Source of the DNA: Dysgonomonas sp. 511 | Lineage (GTDB): Bacteria; Bacteroidota; Bacteroidia; Bacteroidales; Dysgonomonadaceae | Length of the DNA: 42,404 bases | NCBI RefSeq assembly: GCF_010501105.1 | Contig: NZ_QVMQ01000019.1 | Span: forward strand, 1 to 42,404 | Reading direction: 5' to 3' | In this document: in pieces, positions 21,298 through 29,453 of the stretch | Layout of the letters: every line of letters starts with the position of its first letter | How positions within the stretch are numbered: position 1 is the stretch's first letter | Made by a program: the position numbers and the translations under genes | Notes under the pieces: model-generated | The model's database searches: none | Seen by the model: the letters and a program-made list of their open reading frames with translations, nothing else | Told to the model about the DNA's origin: nothing

Positions 21298-23958
21298 TTA
21301 AAATTCCTGCCCAATCACAAAGTGGAACTGGCTTCCGCTATAGCTACGCGATCCGTTTATCGGGTCGAAACCGTAAGCCCAGTCAATACCCATCAAGCCA
21401 ATCATTGGCAGCATGATACGTGCACCGACACCGGCAGAACGCTTCAAGTCGAACGGATTAAACTTATTCAGGTCGCGCCATGCGTTACCGGCTTCGACAA
21501 AGGTAAGCAGGTATATTGTAGAAGAAGGTTCGAGTATAAGCGGATACCTCAACTCAAGGGCAAGGCGTGTGTATGCACTAGCCTGCGTACCCAACGATCC
21601 GTTTTCGTAACCGCGCAATCCGATGGTTTCGGTTGCATAAGTGCTCGAATATCCCGACATACCGTCTCCCCCCATATAGAATGTTTCGAAAGGAGATTTT
21701 TTGTCTTTATTGAAATATCCTACAAATCCGTACTCGGCACGGGTCATCAACACCGGAGTCCTTTTGGTTTCGTACAGTGAAGTAAATGTCTTCGCTTTGA
21801 ATTTCCATTTGTGATATTCTATCCACTTAAATTTGTCGGGCGACTCGTAATAGTTGTCGACAAGTGGCATTGCTGCATAATCCTTGCCATCCCACATAGA
21901 GAATGGAGGTGTTATTTGCAGGCTCAACGAGATATCTGTTCCCCGGCGAGTATAAACAGGGTTGTCGATAGACCGCCTGTTCAGAGAGAGGTTCAAACTT
22001 AGGTTGTTTGCCGTTCCATCTTTAACGATGAAGTAAGCCCAGTCTTTCATTTTGTATAATTGGTACGAAAGTTCTGCTTGTACATAGAAGTAGTCGTCTG
22101 GCCAACTCAAACGTTTTCCATACCCTACCGATGCCCCTATCATCTGGATAGATTTGTTAGGGTCTGCACCAATGCTATAGTCTCCACCATAACTATTTCC
22201 ATAACCATAGCCATAACTACTGTAAGGATTGTACATTCCATAAGCATTGTTCAGATAGCGGCTGTTGATATCAGTCTGTTTTGAATAATAAGCACCTACC
22301 GAAAGTGAGTTAGGACGCTTGCCTCCAAACCATGGGTCCATAAACGACATTGAGTAAGACTGATAGTATTTCGCATTGGTTTGGGCACTTAAGACCAAAG
22401 TCTGTCCTTCCCCTTGTGGTATGATACCTTTGTATGACTTCGGATTGAATAGATTTTTAAGTGAGAAGTTCGAGAATTTCAAGCTCAACTTACCTATTAC
22501 CCCTGTCTGTCCCCATCCGGCAGAAAATTCAACTTGGTCGTTTGCTTTCGATGCTAAAGGCAGGCTCACATCCACTGTTCCTGACTCTGGGTCGGGAACG
22601 ATACCCGGATTTAAGTTTTCGGGATCGAAGTGCCCGGTCTGGGCAATTTCGCGCAACGACCTGATAATATCGTCGCGGCTATATAGTGCTCCCGGCTTTA
22701 TCCTCAGCTCACGGCGTACGATATCTTCATACACACGGTCGTTTCCGGATATGGAAACTTTGCGGATAGATGCCTGCGGTCCTTCTGTAATACGGATTTC
22801 GAGGTCTACAGAATCGTTGTCGAGATTCACCTCTACAGGGTCGGCATTAGAGAATATATATCCTTTATTCTGATAGTAAAGGTTCATTACCGCATCATCG
22901 TCGACCGACAAACGTTCTGTCAATTTTTTCTGGTTATATATATCTCCGGGTTTCATATTCAATACTGCCTGCAACATCCATGTTGGTTGTATTGTATTTC
23001 CTACCCATTTTATGTCTTTAATGAAATATTGTTTTCCTTCGTCTACCTTGATTGTCACATTTACCTTTTCTGGTTTATCGGGAGCCTGATAAACGGTATC
23101 CCACAATATAGTTGCATCGCGGTATCCCAATTCGTTGTACTTGGAAATCAGGTTGTCCTTATCTTCCTCGTAATTTTCGGGCACATATTTAGTCGAACGC
23201 AAGAAGTTTCTGATCCATGCACGGAAATTGCTTTTGTGCCGTGTCTTCTTCATTGCCTTTTCCAAAGTAGCATCACTTACTTCCACATTTCCGTCGATGT
23301 CGATAGTATTTACTTTGGTCTTGTTCTTTTTCACAACATCAATGTTGAGTATAATGTGGTTTTCTTTCGAAAGGTCTGGTGTTTCGGACATTGTGATTTC
23401 AGCTTTATTAAAGCCCTTTTCATCAAAATATTTTTTTATGATGACCTTCGCTCTATCCATCTGGTTTGGTGTGATTTGCAAATTTTTCACCATACCAATA
23501 CGGGCTTCGATATCCGAACGCTCGCCTTTTTTCATCCCGGTATAAACGATATCGGAAATACGGGGACGCTCTTTCAGTACCAGTTCTATCCAGATATTAT
23601 CACCTTCTATCTTCGTGGCAACAATCTTCACATCCGAGAACAGCCCTTGTTTCCAAAAGCGTCTGATAGCATTTGTTATTTCGGCTCCGGGTATTTCCAA
23701 TGTCGAACCTACCGACAGGTTGGCAAACCCTAGTATTGTATGATCTTCATACATAGGATTCTGCACCCCGGTAACTTTTATGTCTACAACCTTATATTTC
23801 CGGCTATGATTATACGATATTTCCGGCAGGCTGTCCGCACTAATCTGCAAAGCCTTGTTAATGTTGTCAAGTTCCGTGTTACCTGTATTCTGAGCCTTAA
23901 CCCCTACAAAGATGGAGCATACGATAGGTAATAGAATAAATAAGCTTTTTTTGAACAT
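21298..23958 (-). CDS. bamA: Outer-membrane protein assembly factor BamA
   Basis: Core subunit of the machine that folds and inserts outer-membrane barrels. Signal peptide 1-22, a short linker, five POTRA domains (about 56-131, 132-210, 213-307, 309-393, 395-470), then a 16-strand Omp85 barrel from about 475 to the terminal phenylalanine 886. The loop-6 motif appears as GLRGYENGSLG. A loop at about 572-597 is unusually rich in Tyr, Gly, Ser and Asn (NPYSSYGYGYGNSYGGDYS) and is probably exposed at the cell surface. It starts 54 bases after uppS and is followed by two skp genes, the standard Bacteroidota order. Confidence 0.96.
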   Translation of the reverse strand: MFKKSLFILLPIVCSIFVGVKAQNTGNTELDNINKALQISADSLPEISYNHSRKYKVVDIKVTGVQNPMYEDHTILGFANLSVGSTLEIPGAEITNAIRRFWKQGLFSDVKIVATKIEGDNIWIELVLKERPRISDIVYTGMKKGERSDIEARIGMVKNLQITPNQMDRAKVIIKKYFDEKGFNKAEITMSETPDLSKENHIILNIDVVKKNKTKVNTIDIDGNVEVSDATLEKAMKKTRHKSNFRAWIRNFLRSTKYVPENYEEDKDNLISKYNELGYRDATILWDTVYQAPDKPEKVNVTIKVDEGKQYFIKDIKWVGNTIQPTWMLQAVLNMKPGDIYNQKKLTERLSVDDDAVMNLYYQNKGYIFSNADPVEVNLDNDSVDLEIRITEGPQASIRKVSISGNDRVYEDIVRRELRIKPGALYSRDDIIRSLREIAQTGHFDPENLNPGIVPDPESGTVDVSLPLASKANDQVEFSAGWGQTGVIGKLSLKFSNFSLKNLFNPKSYKGIIPQGEGQTLVLSAQTNAKYYQSYSMSFMDPWFGGKRPNSLSVGAYYSKQTDINSRYLNNAYGMYNPYSSYGYGYGNSYGGDYSIGADPNKSIQMIGASVGYGKRLSWPDDYFYVQAELSYQLYKMKDWAYFIVKDGTANNLSLNLSLNRRSIDNPVYTRRGTDISLSLQITPPFSMWDGKDYAAMPLVDNYYESPDKFKWIEYHKWKFKAKTFTSLYETKRTPVLMTRAEYGFVGYFNKDKKSPFETFYMGGDGMSGYSSTYATETIGLRGYENGSLGTQASAYTRLALELRYPLILEPSSTIYLLTFVEAGNAWRDLNKFNPFDLKRSAGVGARIMLPMIGLMGIDWAYGFDPINGSRSYSGSQFHFVIGQEF

Positions 23959-24012
23959 ATATGTGATAATTTCTTTTCTGATACTTAGTGTTAATGGTGT
24001 CCTGTTTATTAA

Positions 24013-24762
24013 TTACGGATTACCTGATACTTGCTGGCTTGTTTTACCAAAGCGTCTTTCCCTGTTTTGGTAATCGACAATTGCCTTATACAAAGACTCT
24101 TCGTTGAATTCAGGCCATAACTCATCTGTAAAGTATAGTTCCGAATATGCAATCTGCCACAACAGGAAATTGCTTATCCTCAGTTCACCTCCTGTACGGA
24201 TCAGAATATCGGGATCGGGATAATCTTTTGTTGCAAGATATGAAGTTATCAGATTTTCGGTTATATCTTTTGTTTCTATTTTGCCAGCTTCAATGTCGGC
24301 GGCGATAGCCTTTACTGCTTCGGTTATTTCCCATTTCGAGGAGTAGCTCAATGCAATTATAACAGTAGAACCTGTGCATACCGATGTGGTCTGTAGGCAA
24401 TAGTCCAATGCCTTTTGTGTATCTTCGGGGAGGCGGGCGATGTCGCCGATCACTTTTACCCTGACATTATTCTTCACCAGCTCGGCTGTCTGCCTGGATA
24501 CTGCCTGTATCATCAACGCCATAAGGGCTTTGATTTCTTCTTCCGGCCTCCTCCAGTTTTCAGTAGAAAAGGCATACAAGGTAAGATACGGAACGCCTGC
24601 AATGGCAACAGCTTCTATAGCCCTTCTCACTGCGGCCTCTCCTTCTTTGTGTCCAAATGTGCGATCAAGTCCGCGCTGCTGCGCCCAACGCCCGTTACCG
24701 TCCATTATCACAGCAATGTGCTTCGGAAGGTGCGTTTTATCTATTTTGTCAAGATACGACAT
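24013..24762 (-). CDS. uppS: Isoprenyl transferase (undecaprenyl diphosphate synthase)
   Basis: cis-Prenyltransferase that adds isopentenyl units to farnesyl diphosphate to make the C55 carrier for peptidoglycan and O-antigen. The first motif IAVIMDGNGRWAQQRG gives the catalytic D21 with N23 and R25. Later signatures are FSTENWRRP and DPDILIRTGGELRISNFLLWQ...ELYF. At 249 residues the length is normal. It starts 18 bases after the DUF6089 gene stops and precedes bamA. Chain length cannot be read from the sequence. Confidence 0.96.
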   Translation of the reverse strand: MSYLDKIDKTHLPKHIAVIMDGNGRWAQQRGLDRTFGHKEGEAAVRRAIEAVAIAGVPYLTLYAFSTENWRRPEEEIKALMALMIQAVSRQTAELVKNNVRVKVIGDIARLPEDTQKALDYCLQTTSVCTGSTVIIALSYSSKWEITEAVKAIAADIEAGKIETKDITENLITSYLATKDYPDPDILIRTGGELRISNFLLWQIAYSELYFTDELWPEFNEESLYKAIVDYQNRERRFGKTSQQVSGNP

Positions 24763-24780
24763 TTATTATGTTTTTATTTT

Positions 24781-25488
24781 TTAATAATCTATATTCAAAC
24801 ATGGACATACCCGGGAGCCAAAATCCCATGTGACCGAAAACATTGTCAGAGAATACCAATCATTGTTTTTAAATATACTCCCCTTTATGTTATAGGGGGC
24901 ATCCAGATTGGCTTCGTCCTTTGTCGTTACATCGAACGAATCGCTGAACAATTTGCGGAACGAAAATTCAAATCCCAAATTCAATCTGTCTTTGACTTTG
25001 TATTTCACTCCTATCCCTATCGGGATATTGGCGTCTATAAATGTTTTCTTTCCCGAACCGAATGTAATACCGATACCGGTAAAAACATATGGTGATATCC
25101 GTTTGGTACCCAAGTAGGAAAACTTATCGCTATAGTTGAAAAAATTAAATTCTATCTGGCTTCCCAGTTCGTAAAACATCCTACTGAAAGACATTTGCCG
25201 GTCGTATGGGAACTTATTTCCTGACTTTCGTGTATCTCCGGATACTTTTCCTATCACAAAGTTACTTTTCACCGACCACCTCAAGTCTTTATTATAGCGG
25301 AATATCACTCCTGCCGAAAGTCCCGGATCCTGATAAAGTTTTGTTTTGTTGGCATCCCCCATGTAGAAAGATGTACCGAGCATACCTCCTATTTCATACC
25401 TGTAATCGTCTTGCGCTTCTATCTTCTGCGAGAGAAAAAAACAAATAACAAACAGAATGGCTGTAAAAAAAAGTTTCATCCTTATCAT
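24781..25488 (-). CDS. DUF6089-type outer-membrane beta-barrel protein
   Basis: A 235-residue exported protein with a signal peptide of about 25 residues and a predicted eight-strand barrel (YEIGGMLGTSFYMGDANKT; FRYNKDLRWSVKSNFVIGKV; ISPYVFTGIGITFG; GIGVKYKVKDRLNLGFEFSFR). The family name is given from its position beside uppS and bamA, where DUF6089 proteins are usual in Bacteroidota. Function is unknown; the conserved place suggests a link to outer-membrane assembly. A second ATG at 25479 would shorten it by three residues and suits the signal peptide equally well. Confidence 0.8.
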   Translation of the reverse strand: MIRMKLFFTAILFVICFFLSQKIEAQDDYRYEIGGMLGTSFYMGDANKTKLYQDPGLSAGVIFRYNKDLRWSVKSNFVIGKVSGDTRKSGNKFPYDRQMSFSRMFYELGSQIEFNFFNYSDKFSYLGTKRISPYVFTGIGITFGSGKKTFIDANIPIGIGVKYKVKDRLNLGFEFSFRKLFSDSFDVTTKDEANLDAPYNIKGSIFKNNDWYSLTMFSVTWDFGSRVCPCLNIDY

Positions 25489-25562
25489 ATTCTGTTTCTG
25501 ATCTATTTTATAAAAACGCTAAAACCATGAATAAAAGTATATACCCTTCTGTAAATCTTATT

Positions 25563-26957
25563 TTATCTCGGGTTCAGCTTATTCAATCGGCCTCTCCATA
25601 TTTGAGGCGAAAGTGTATTGCCCGAATCTGTTATTCCGCCGAATATCCAGATATAATTTTCACTATCTACTATTACACTTTGGCTCGAAGTACGCGGCAT
25701 ATCGGAAGGCAATTGCTCCTTCGTTGACGCTTCGGTCCACAGATAACCTAAACTTGAGGTTTTGTATAGCACATTCCCTGTCAACGCATATAAATATCCA
25801 TCGTAATTGAACGAAACGATCCCATCTCTGGCCGGGAACACAGTATGCTGTTGGTTAGAAACCACCTGCAAAGCACCCTTGTCGTCTACTTTGAAAGACC
25901 ATGTAAGATTGGTTGAAACATTACTTTTGTTTCGCCCTCCGGTAATGGAAAGTATATTTGTATTCAGGTTGCTCCTCGTATAACTGGTAGTAGACGAAAA
26001 TCCTGTCATCGGCATATTATTTGCTTCATAGGTAGAAAGTTCGCGAATGATATCGACTGTACCAAAGTCTTTTGTTTTGGCAAAACAATATTTTCCACCA
26101 TTATCTACCACTGCCAGTATTTCATCGTCGGCCTGAGTGCTACCCGGAAGTATGCCTATTATGCTATATGTTTTCATGCCGGCATTGCTCCAGTTCAGCC
26201 CGTTGTCGGTCGATACATAGGCATTATCCGAATTGTCGGCGACAAAGAATTTACCGTTCAACGATGTAAAGCTTTCCAATACTACATTGTCGGGAGCCGG
26301 CAAACCTGCCACGCCTGTGCCGCCATCGTAAGCTAAACTTGCTTTTTCCGATTTGTATATATATAATTGGGTATTATTACCATTATTTTTAGCCAATGTA
26401 TAAAACGTTGCATTTTCGCCGTCCAACACTGTTTTTTGTTTCACCATTGCTCCGGGCAAAGACCATGATTGCAGCCATCCGATAACATCCGGGTCTATCT
26501 TATGTATTCTCAAGTCTAATCTGTATTCGTAAGTAGTATTCCCATCCGCGGCTTTCACCTGAAATGTGGGGATACCTCTTTTGAAATCCACCGAATCGGA
26601 CTTATTCCATTCCACCACAGTATCCGGGTATATCAAATTTACCGAACTCGTTCCGCCTGTAGGAAATGTAACTGCTGCATAAAAGTTTTTCAAGCGGATA
26701 TTGTGAGGCAATGAATCTACATTATAAATCAAATGCTGAAACTGGTCTATCGAAAACAGAGTCTTGCCTAATACCGGATATGTAAGGGAATCGACCGCAT
26801 CGTAACGCTTGGCTGATAATGCAAAAGAATAAATCTGGGCATCGCCCGATGCTGTTATAGATGTGGTGTAATCATCATCATCTTTGTTGCATGCAAAAAA
26901 TGCTGAAAGAGACAAGATGATAAAGAATAGTAGTTTAGAGTTTTGCCTAAATTTCAT
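25563..26957 (-). CDS. DUF6242-type lipoprotein with beta-propeller-like C-terminus
   Basis: A 464-residue lipoprotein (signal with lipidated C23 in AFFACNK). Residues about 24-165 form an N-terminal beta domain, and about 165-460 look like blades of a Kelch or sialidase-type propeller (AYVSTDNGLNWSNAG; NVLYKTSSLGYLWTEA; ENYIWIFGGITDSGNTLSPQIWRGRL). The family assignment is from memory of similar Bacteroidales proteins. It is probably displayed on the outer membrane; ligand unknown. It has its own candidate -7 box (26993-27000) and lies 74 bases before the DUF6089 gene. Confidence 0.75.
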   Translation of the reverse strand: MKFRQNSKLLFFIILSLSAFFACNKDDDDYTTSITASGDAQIYSFALSAKRYDAVDSLTYPVLGKTLFSIDQFQHLIYNVDSLPHNIRLKNFYAAVTFPTGGTSSVNLIYPDTVVEWNKSDSVDFKRGIPTFQVKAADGNTTYEYRLDLRIHKIDPDVIGWLQSWSLPGAMVKQKTVLDGENATFYTLAKNNGNNTQLYIYKSEKASLAYDGGTGVAGLPAPDNVVLESFTSLNGKFFVADNSDNAYVSTDNGLNWSNAGMKTYSIIGILPGSTQADDEILAVVDNGGKYCFAKTKDFGTVDIIRELSTYEANNMPMTGFSSTTSYTRSNLNTNILSITGGRNKSNVSTNLTWSFKVDDKGALQVVSNQQHTVFPARDGIVSFNYDGYLYALTGNVLYKTSSLGYLWTEASTKEQLPSDMPRTSSQSVIVDSENYIWIFGGITDSGNTLSPQIWRGRLNKLNPR

Positions 26958-26992
26958 TATTATTAAATAGGTTTATTTCCAATATTAATTTG

Positions 26993-27000
26993 CAAAAATA
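26993..27000 (-). promoter_or_regulatory. Candidate -7 box upstream of the DUF6242 gene
   Basis: TATTTTTG on the minus strand matches TAnnTTTG, with a leader of about 30 bases. ATTG lies 22 bases further upstream as a weak -33. It might drive the DUF6242-DUF6089-uppS-bamA series. Confidence 0.4.
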
Positions 27001-27037
27001 GAAAGATTTTCGGCTAATGCGTCAATAAATCTAATAT

Positions 27038-28099
27038 TTATAAAATTTTATAGTTGTCGAAATGCCTGAGATGGACATGTTTGGACGTTCCCCAATAGAG
27101 TTCTTCTTTTACATCACCCACTATCTCAGGTGCTCTTATCCCTGCCCCAAACTCTGCATTTGAGACCTCTATATATGCTTCGTCCCACAAATCCCTGCTG
27201 ATAAACGCTTGTAACAGTTGCCCTCCGCCTTCCACCAGTACCGAGTTTATATTGCAACTATTCAGAACAGACAAAATATTATCCAGCAGGTTGTCGTCGA
27301 AGCAGACTTTCCTAAATTCTACATTCGACGAGCTTTTTTCATCTTTCTCTGTAAATACAATTGTTTTCACATTTCCGTCGAATATCTTATTATCACGGGG
27401 AATCCGCCTTGTCTTATCCAGAATTACCCTTGCCGGATTCTTTCCCGACCAGAAACGTGTGGTTAGAGACGGGTTATCGTTTACAGCCGTATTGGTGCCT
27501 ATCATTATGGCATCGATCTCTGCCCGTTTCTTATGCACCAATACCTGAGAAAAATTATTGGAGATGAGCGTGGGTTGCGCTTTGTCGCCTTCGTTGCGAA
27601 GCCTGTCGATATAGCCGTCGCGGGTTTGCGCCCACTTCAGGTAAATATAAGGACGCTTTTCTGTTTGCGACTTAAAAAACTCCTTGTTAAGTTCTTTTGC
27701 TTCATCTACCAATATGCCGACGACTACCTCTACTCCCGCAGCTTTCAGCATTTCCACTCCCCTACCCGATACGGCAACATAGGGGTCGAGGCAAGCCACA
27801 ACCACTCTTGGTATTCCTGAGTCGATAATCAACTGTGCGCAAGGAGGTGTTTTCCCATAGTGGGAACAAGGTTCGAGAGAAACATAGATAGTCGACTCTT
27901 TCAACAGCGATTTATCTTCTACGCTGCCGATTGCATTCACTTCGGCATGTGCCTCGCCATATTTGCGGTGATATCCTTCGCCGACAATTTTACCGTTATG
28001 CACCACTACTGCACCTACCATCGGGTTGGGGCTTACTGCTCCTCTCCCGTTCTGGGCTAGTTGCAGGCATCGTTGCATATATTTTTCGTCGGCAGTCAT
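27038..28099 (-). CDS. ribD: Bifunctional riboflavin deaminase/reductase RibD
   Basis: Carries out the second and third steps of riboflavin synthesis. The N-terminal deaminase domain (about 1-145) has zinc site H51 with E53 (HAEVNAI) and C78 and C87 (PCSHYGKTPPC). The C-terminal reductase domain (about 148-353) starts at PYIYLKWAQTRDGYI and includes GTNTAVNDNPSLTTR and VEGGGQLLQAFI. At 353 residues it is a normal fused RibD. I see no FMN riboswitch upstream: only 75 AT-rich bases separate it from ridA. Other rib genes are not in the window. Confidence 0.95.
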   Translation of the reverse strand: MTADEKYMQRCLQLAQNGRGAVSPNPMVGAVVVHNGKIVGEGYHRKYGEAHAEVNAIGSVEDKSLLKESTIYVSLEPCSHYGKTPPCAQLIIDSGIPRVVVACLDPYVAVSGRGVEMLKAAGVEVVVGILVDEAKELNKEFFKSQTEKRPYIYLKWAQTRDGYIDRLRNEGDKAQPTLISNNFSQVLVHKKRAEIDAIMIGTNTAVNDNPSLTTRFWSGKNPARVILDKTRRIPRDNKIFDGNVKTIVFTEKDEKSSSNVEFRKVCFDDNLLDNILSVLNSCNINSVLVEGGGQLLQAFISRDLWDEAYIEVSNAEFGAGIRAPEIVGDVKEELYWGTSKHVHLRHFDNYKIL

Positions 28100-28174
28100 C
28101 TTTTTCTCGTTTCTAAAATCAGAAACGCAATTATTCCAACTATATTTTAAATTTAAGTATAATTTATAAAAAGA

Positions 28175-28552
28175 TTACCGCACTGCTATCACCTCTATCT
28201 CTACCAAAGCACCTTTCGGCAGGTCTTTTACTGCAAAGGCCGAGCGTGCAGGGAATGTACCTGCGAATTGAGTGGCATATACCTCGTTCATTCCGGCAAA
28301 GTTTGCAATATCGCTTAACAAAACAGTGGTTTTCACTATATTATCGGTAGTAAGACCGGCTTCTGCCAATATTGCCTTTATATTTGCAAACGACTGGTAT
28401 GTTTGTTCTTTTATCCCGCCTGCCGGAAAATCGCCGGTTGCAGGGTCTATCGGCAACTGCCCCGATAGGAATATCATGCCGTTTGCTTCTATTGCCTGAC
28501 TGTATGGGCCTATTGCCGCAGGTGCATCGTTTGTTGCTATTACTTTTTTCAT
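28175..28552 (-). CDS. ridA: RidA-family enamine/imine deaminase
   Basis: A 125-residue YjgF/YER057c/UK114 protein. It hydrolyses reactive enamine and imine intermediates such as 2-aminoacrylate made by PLP enzymes. Family signatures are IGPYSQAIEANGMIFLSGQLP near the N-terminus, QTYQSFANIKAILAEAG, and the active-site arginine in FPARSAFAV with the closing VEIEVIAV. It is the first gene of the ridA-ribD series and faces the long non-coding gap 28553-29172. No clear promoter box is seen. Confidence 0.95.
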   Translation of the reverse strand: MKKVIATNDAPAAIGPYSQAIEANGMIFLSGQLPIDPATGDFPAGGIKEQTYQSFANIKAILAEAGLTTDNIVKTTVLLSDIANFAGMNEVYATQFAGTFPARSAFAVKDLPKGALVEIEVIAVR

Positions 28553-28767
28553 ATTTTATGTTCTTTTATTGTTTAAAATGATGTATCTCGACCCCTTTAC
28601 TTCTCCAAATTAAGGATAGTTAATCTTTATTAACTCCTGATCTATTCTTCTATCATACTATATCAAACGCGAGCTCAATATAAACACTTAAATAGCATCC
28701 GGTTACACATCCTCCTTGTAGACTTTATGCAAAGCCCTGTGTTCTATGCGGCTATATCTTATTTTTA

Positions 28768-28806
28768 CCACAAAAGGCACAAAGAAAAACCACAAAGAAC
28801 ACGAAG
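28768..28806. repeat. CACAAAG-rich degenerate repeat
   Basis: Three degenerate units around CACAAAG (CACAAAAGG, CACAAAGAAAAA, CACAAAGAACACGAAG). Similar strings recur between genes in many Bacteroidota genomes in my memory; here there is one cluster only. Confidence 0.4.
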
Positions 28807-28955
28807 CTTTATTCCATATATTTGAGTAAACTATTGATTGCATACTGTTCTTTATTTCGAACTCACGTTATATCAAAAGTAGCATATAAAGCTCATAAAA
28901 GCAAATAAGTTGAGGTGTGCATTCTATTCCTTCCCGCTTGAAAGATAAAATTTGA

Positions 28956-29010
28956 CTCCACAACTTTCCGGGATGCTCCAATTAACGGATCACCCCGAAA
29001 AGTTGTGGAG
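28956..29010. repeat. Inverted repeat with 12-base arms
   Basis: CTCCACAACTTT (28956-28967) pairs perfectly with AAAGTTGTGGAG (28999-29010), with an imperfect extension CCGGG/CCCCG inside. There is no T-tract and no nearby gene end, so it is more likely a remnant element or structured RNA than a terminator. Confidence 0.55.
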
Positions 29011-29026
29011 CCAAAGTTTTCACTAG

Positions 29027-29046
29027 CCCCGACTTTTAAGTCGGGG
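29027..29046. repeat. Perfect 20-base palindrome
   Basis: CCCCGACTT-TT-AAGTCGGGG, just after the inverted repeat at 28956-29010. It probably belongs to the same composite element. Confidence 0.5.
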
Positions 29047-29172
29047 AAACCAATTTAGATATGTAAAGACTTTAGTCAAAGCTATGCTAAAGCAGGCGGC
29101 TATAAATCGCTATCCACAAGAATTCGGGAAGATCCCAATTAACTTTCATCAAAAAACCATCATGTATAAACA

Positions 29173-29206
29173 CAAAAAAAGCAGCTACATATTATTGTAA
29201 CTGCTT
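29173..29206 (-). terminator. Terminator of tRNA-Val
   Basis: On the minus strand AAGCAGTTACA (29196-29206) pairs with TGTAGCTGCTT (29179-29189), eleven pairs with one T-G, around ATAATA, followed by a run of T. It begins 11 bases after the tRNA 3' end. Confidence 0.8.
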
Positions 29207-29216
29207 GATTTTCAAG

Positions 29217-29291
29217 TGGGCGTTGACGGATTCGAACCGCCGACCCTCTGCTTGTAAGGCAGATGCTCTGAACCAGCTGAGCTAAACGCCC
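29217..29291 (-). tRNA. tRNA-Val (anticodon TAC)
   Basis: A 75-base cloverleaf on the minus strand. The acceptor stem is GGGCGTT/AACGCCC with discriminator A. The D-arm starts GCTCAGCTGGTT, the anticodon stem TCTGC/GCAGA encloses CTTACAA with anticodon TAC, and the T-arm contains GGTTCGAATCC. CCA is not encoded (CTT follows), as usual in Bacteroidota. It stands alone, with its own consensus promoter and terminator. No duplicated 3' end that would mark an integration site is visible. Confidence 0.95.
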
Positions 29292-29324
29292 TTGTTTACA
29301 CTGCATCTTTTCCCGAATGCGATG

Positions 29325-29355
29325 CAAAGGTAAACAAAGTTTTGAATACTACAAA
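29325..29355 (-). promoter_or_regulatory. Promoter of tRNA-Val
   Basis: On the minus strand TTTG (29352-29355), 19 bases, then TACCTTTG (29325-29332) match the Bacteroidota consensus TTTG-N19-TAnnTTTG exactly. The predicted start is about 27 bases before the mature tRNA. The leader also holds an inverted repeat TTGTTTAC/GTAAACAA with TGCATC/GATGCA inside. Confidence 0.75.
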
Positions 29356-29453
29356 CATTTCGATGAAATATTTTAATAAAAATTTCACTAATCAGGATTC
29401 TCTCTTAACAGTGCCCCATAAAACAACCAGACAAAACCCTCTAATTCAGCCTA

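Larger units (their letters stand above)
28553..29172. other. Long non-coding gap with repeats and hairpins
   Basis: About 620 bases with no plausible gene between ridA and the tRNA terminator. It holds a purine-rich repeated stretch at 28768-28806 and two successive hairpins (28956-29010 and 29027-29046). The rest is AT-rich and featureless to me. I see no conserved RNA family, but a small RNA cannot be excluded. Confidence 0.5.

Noticed and set aside
21298..23958. Many long plus-strand frames opposite bamA and other minus-strand genes
   Set aside because: They are shadows of well-supported coding regions and show no family signatures, signal peptides or starts of their own.
28100..28174. 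FMN riboswitch before ribD
   Set aside because: The gap is only 75 AT-rich bases without the conserved FMN-element helices.
29217..29291. tRNA-Val as an integration site for a mobile element
   Set aside because: No duplicated tRNA 3' end, integrase or foreign gene block lies on either side.
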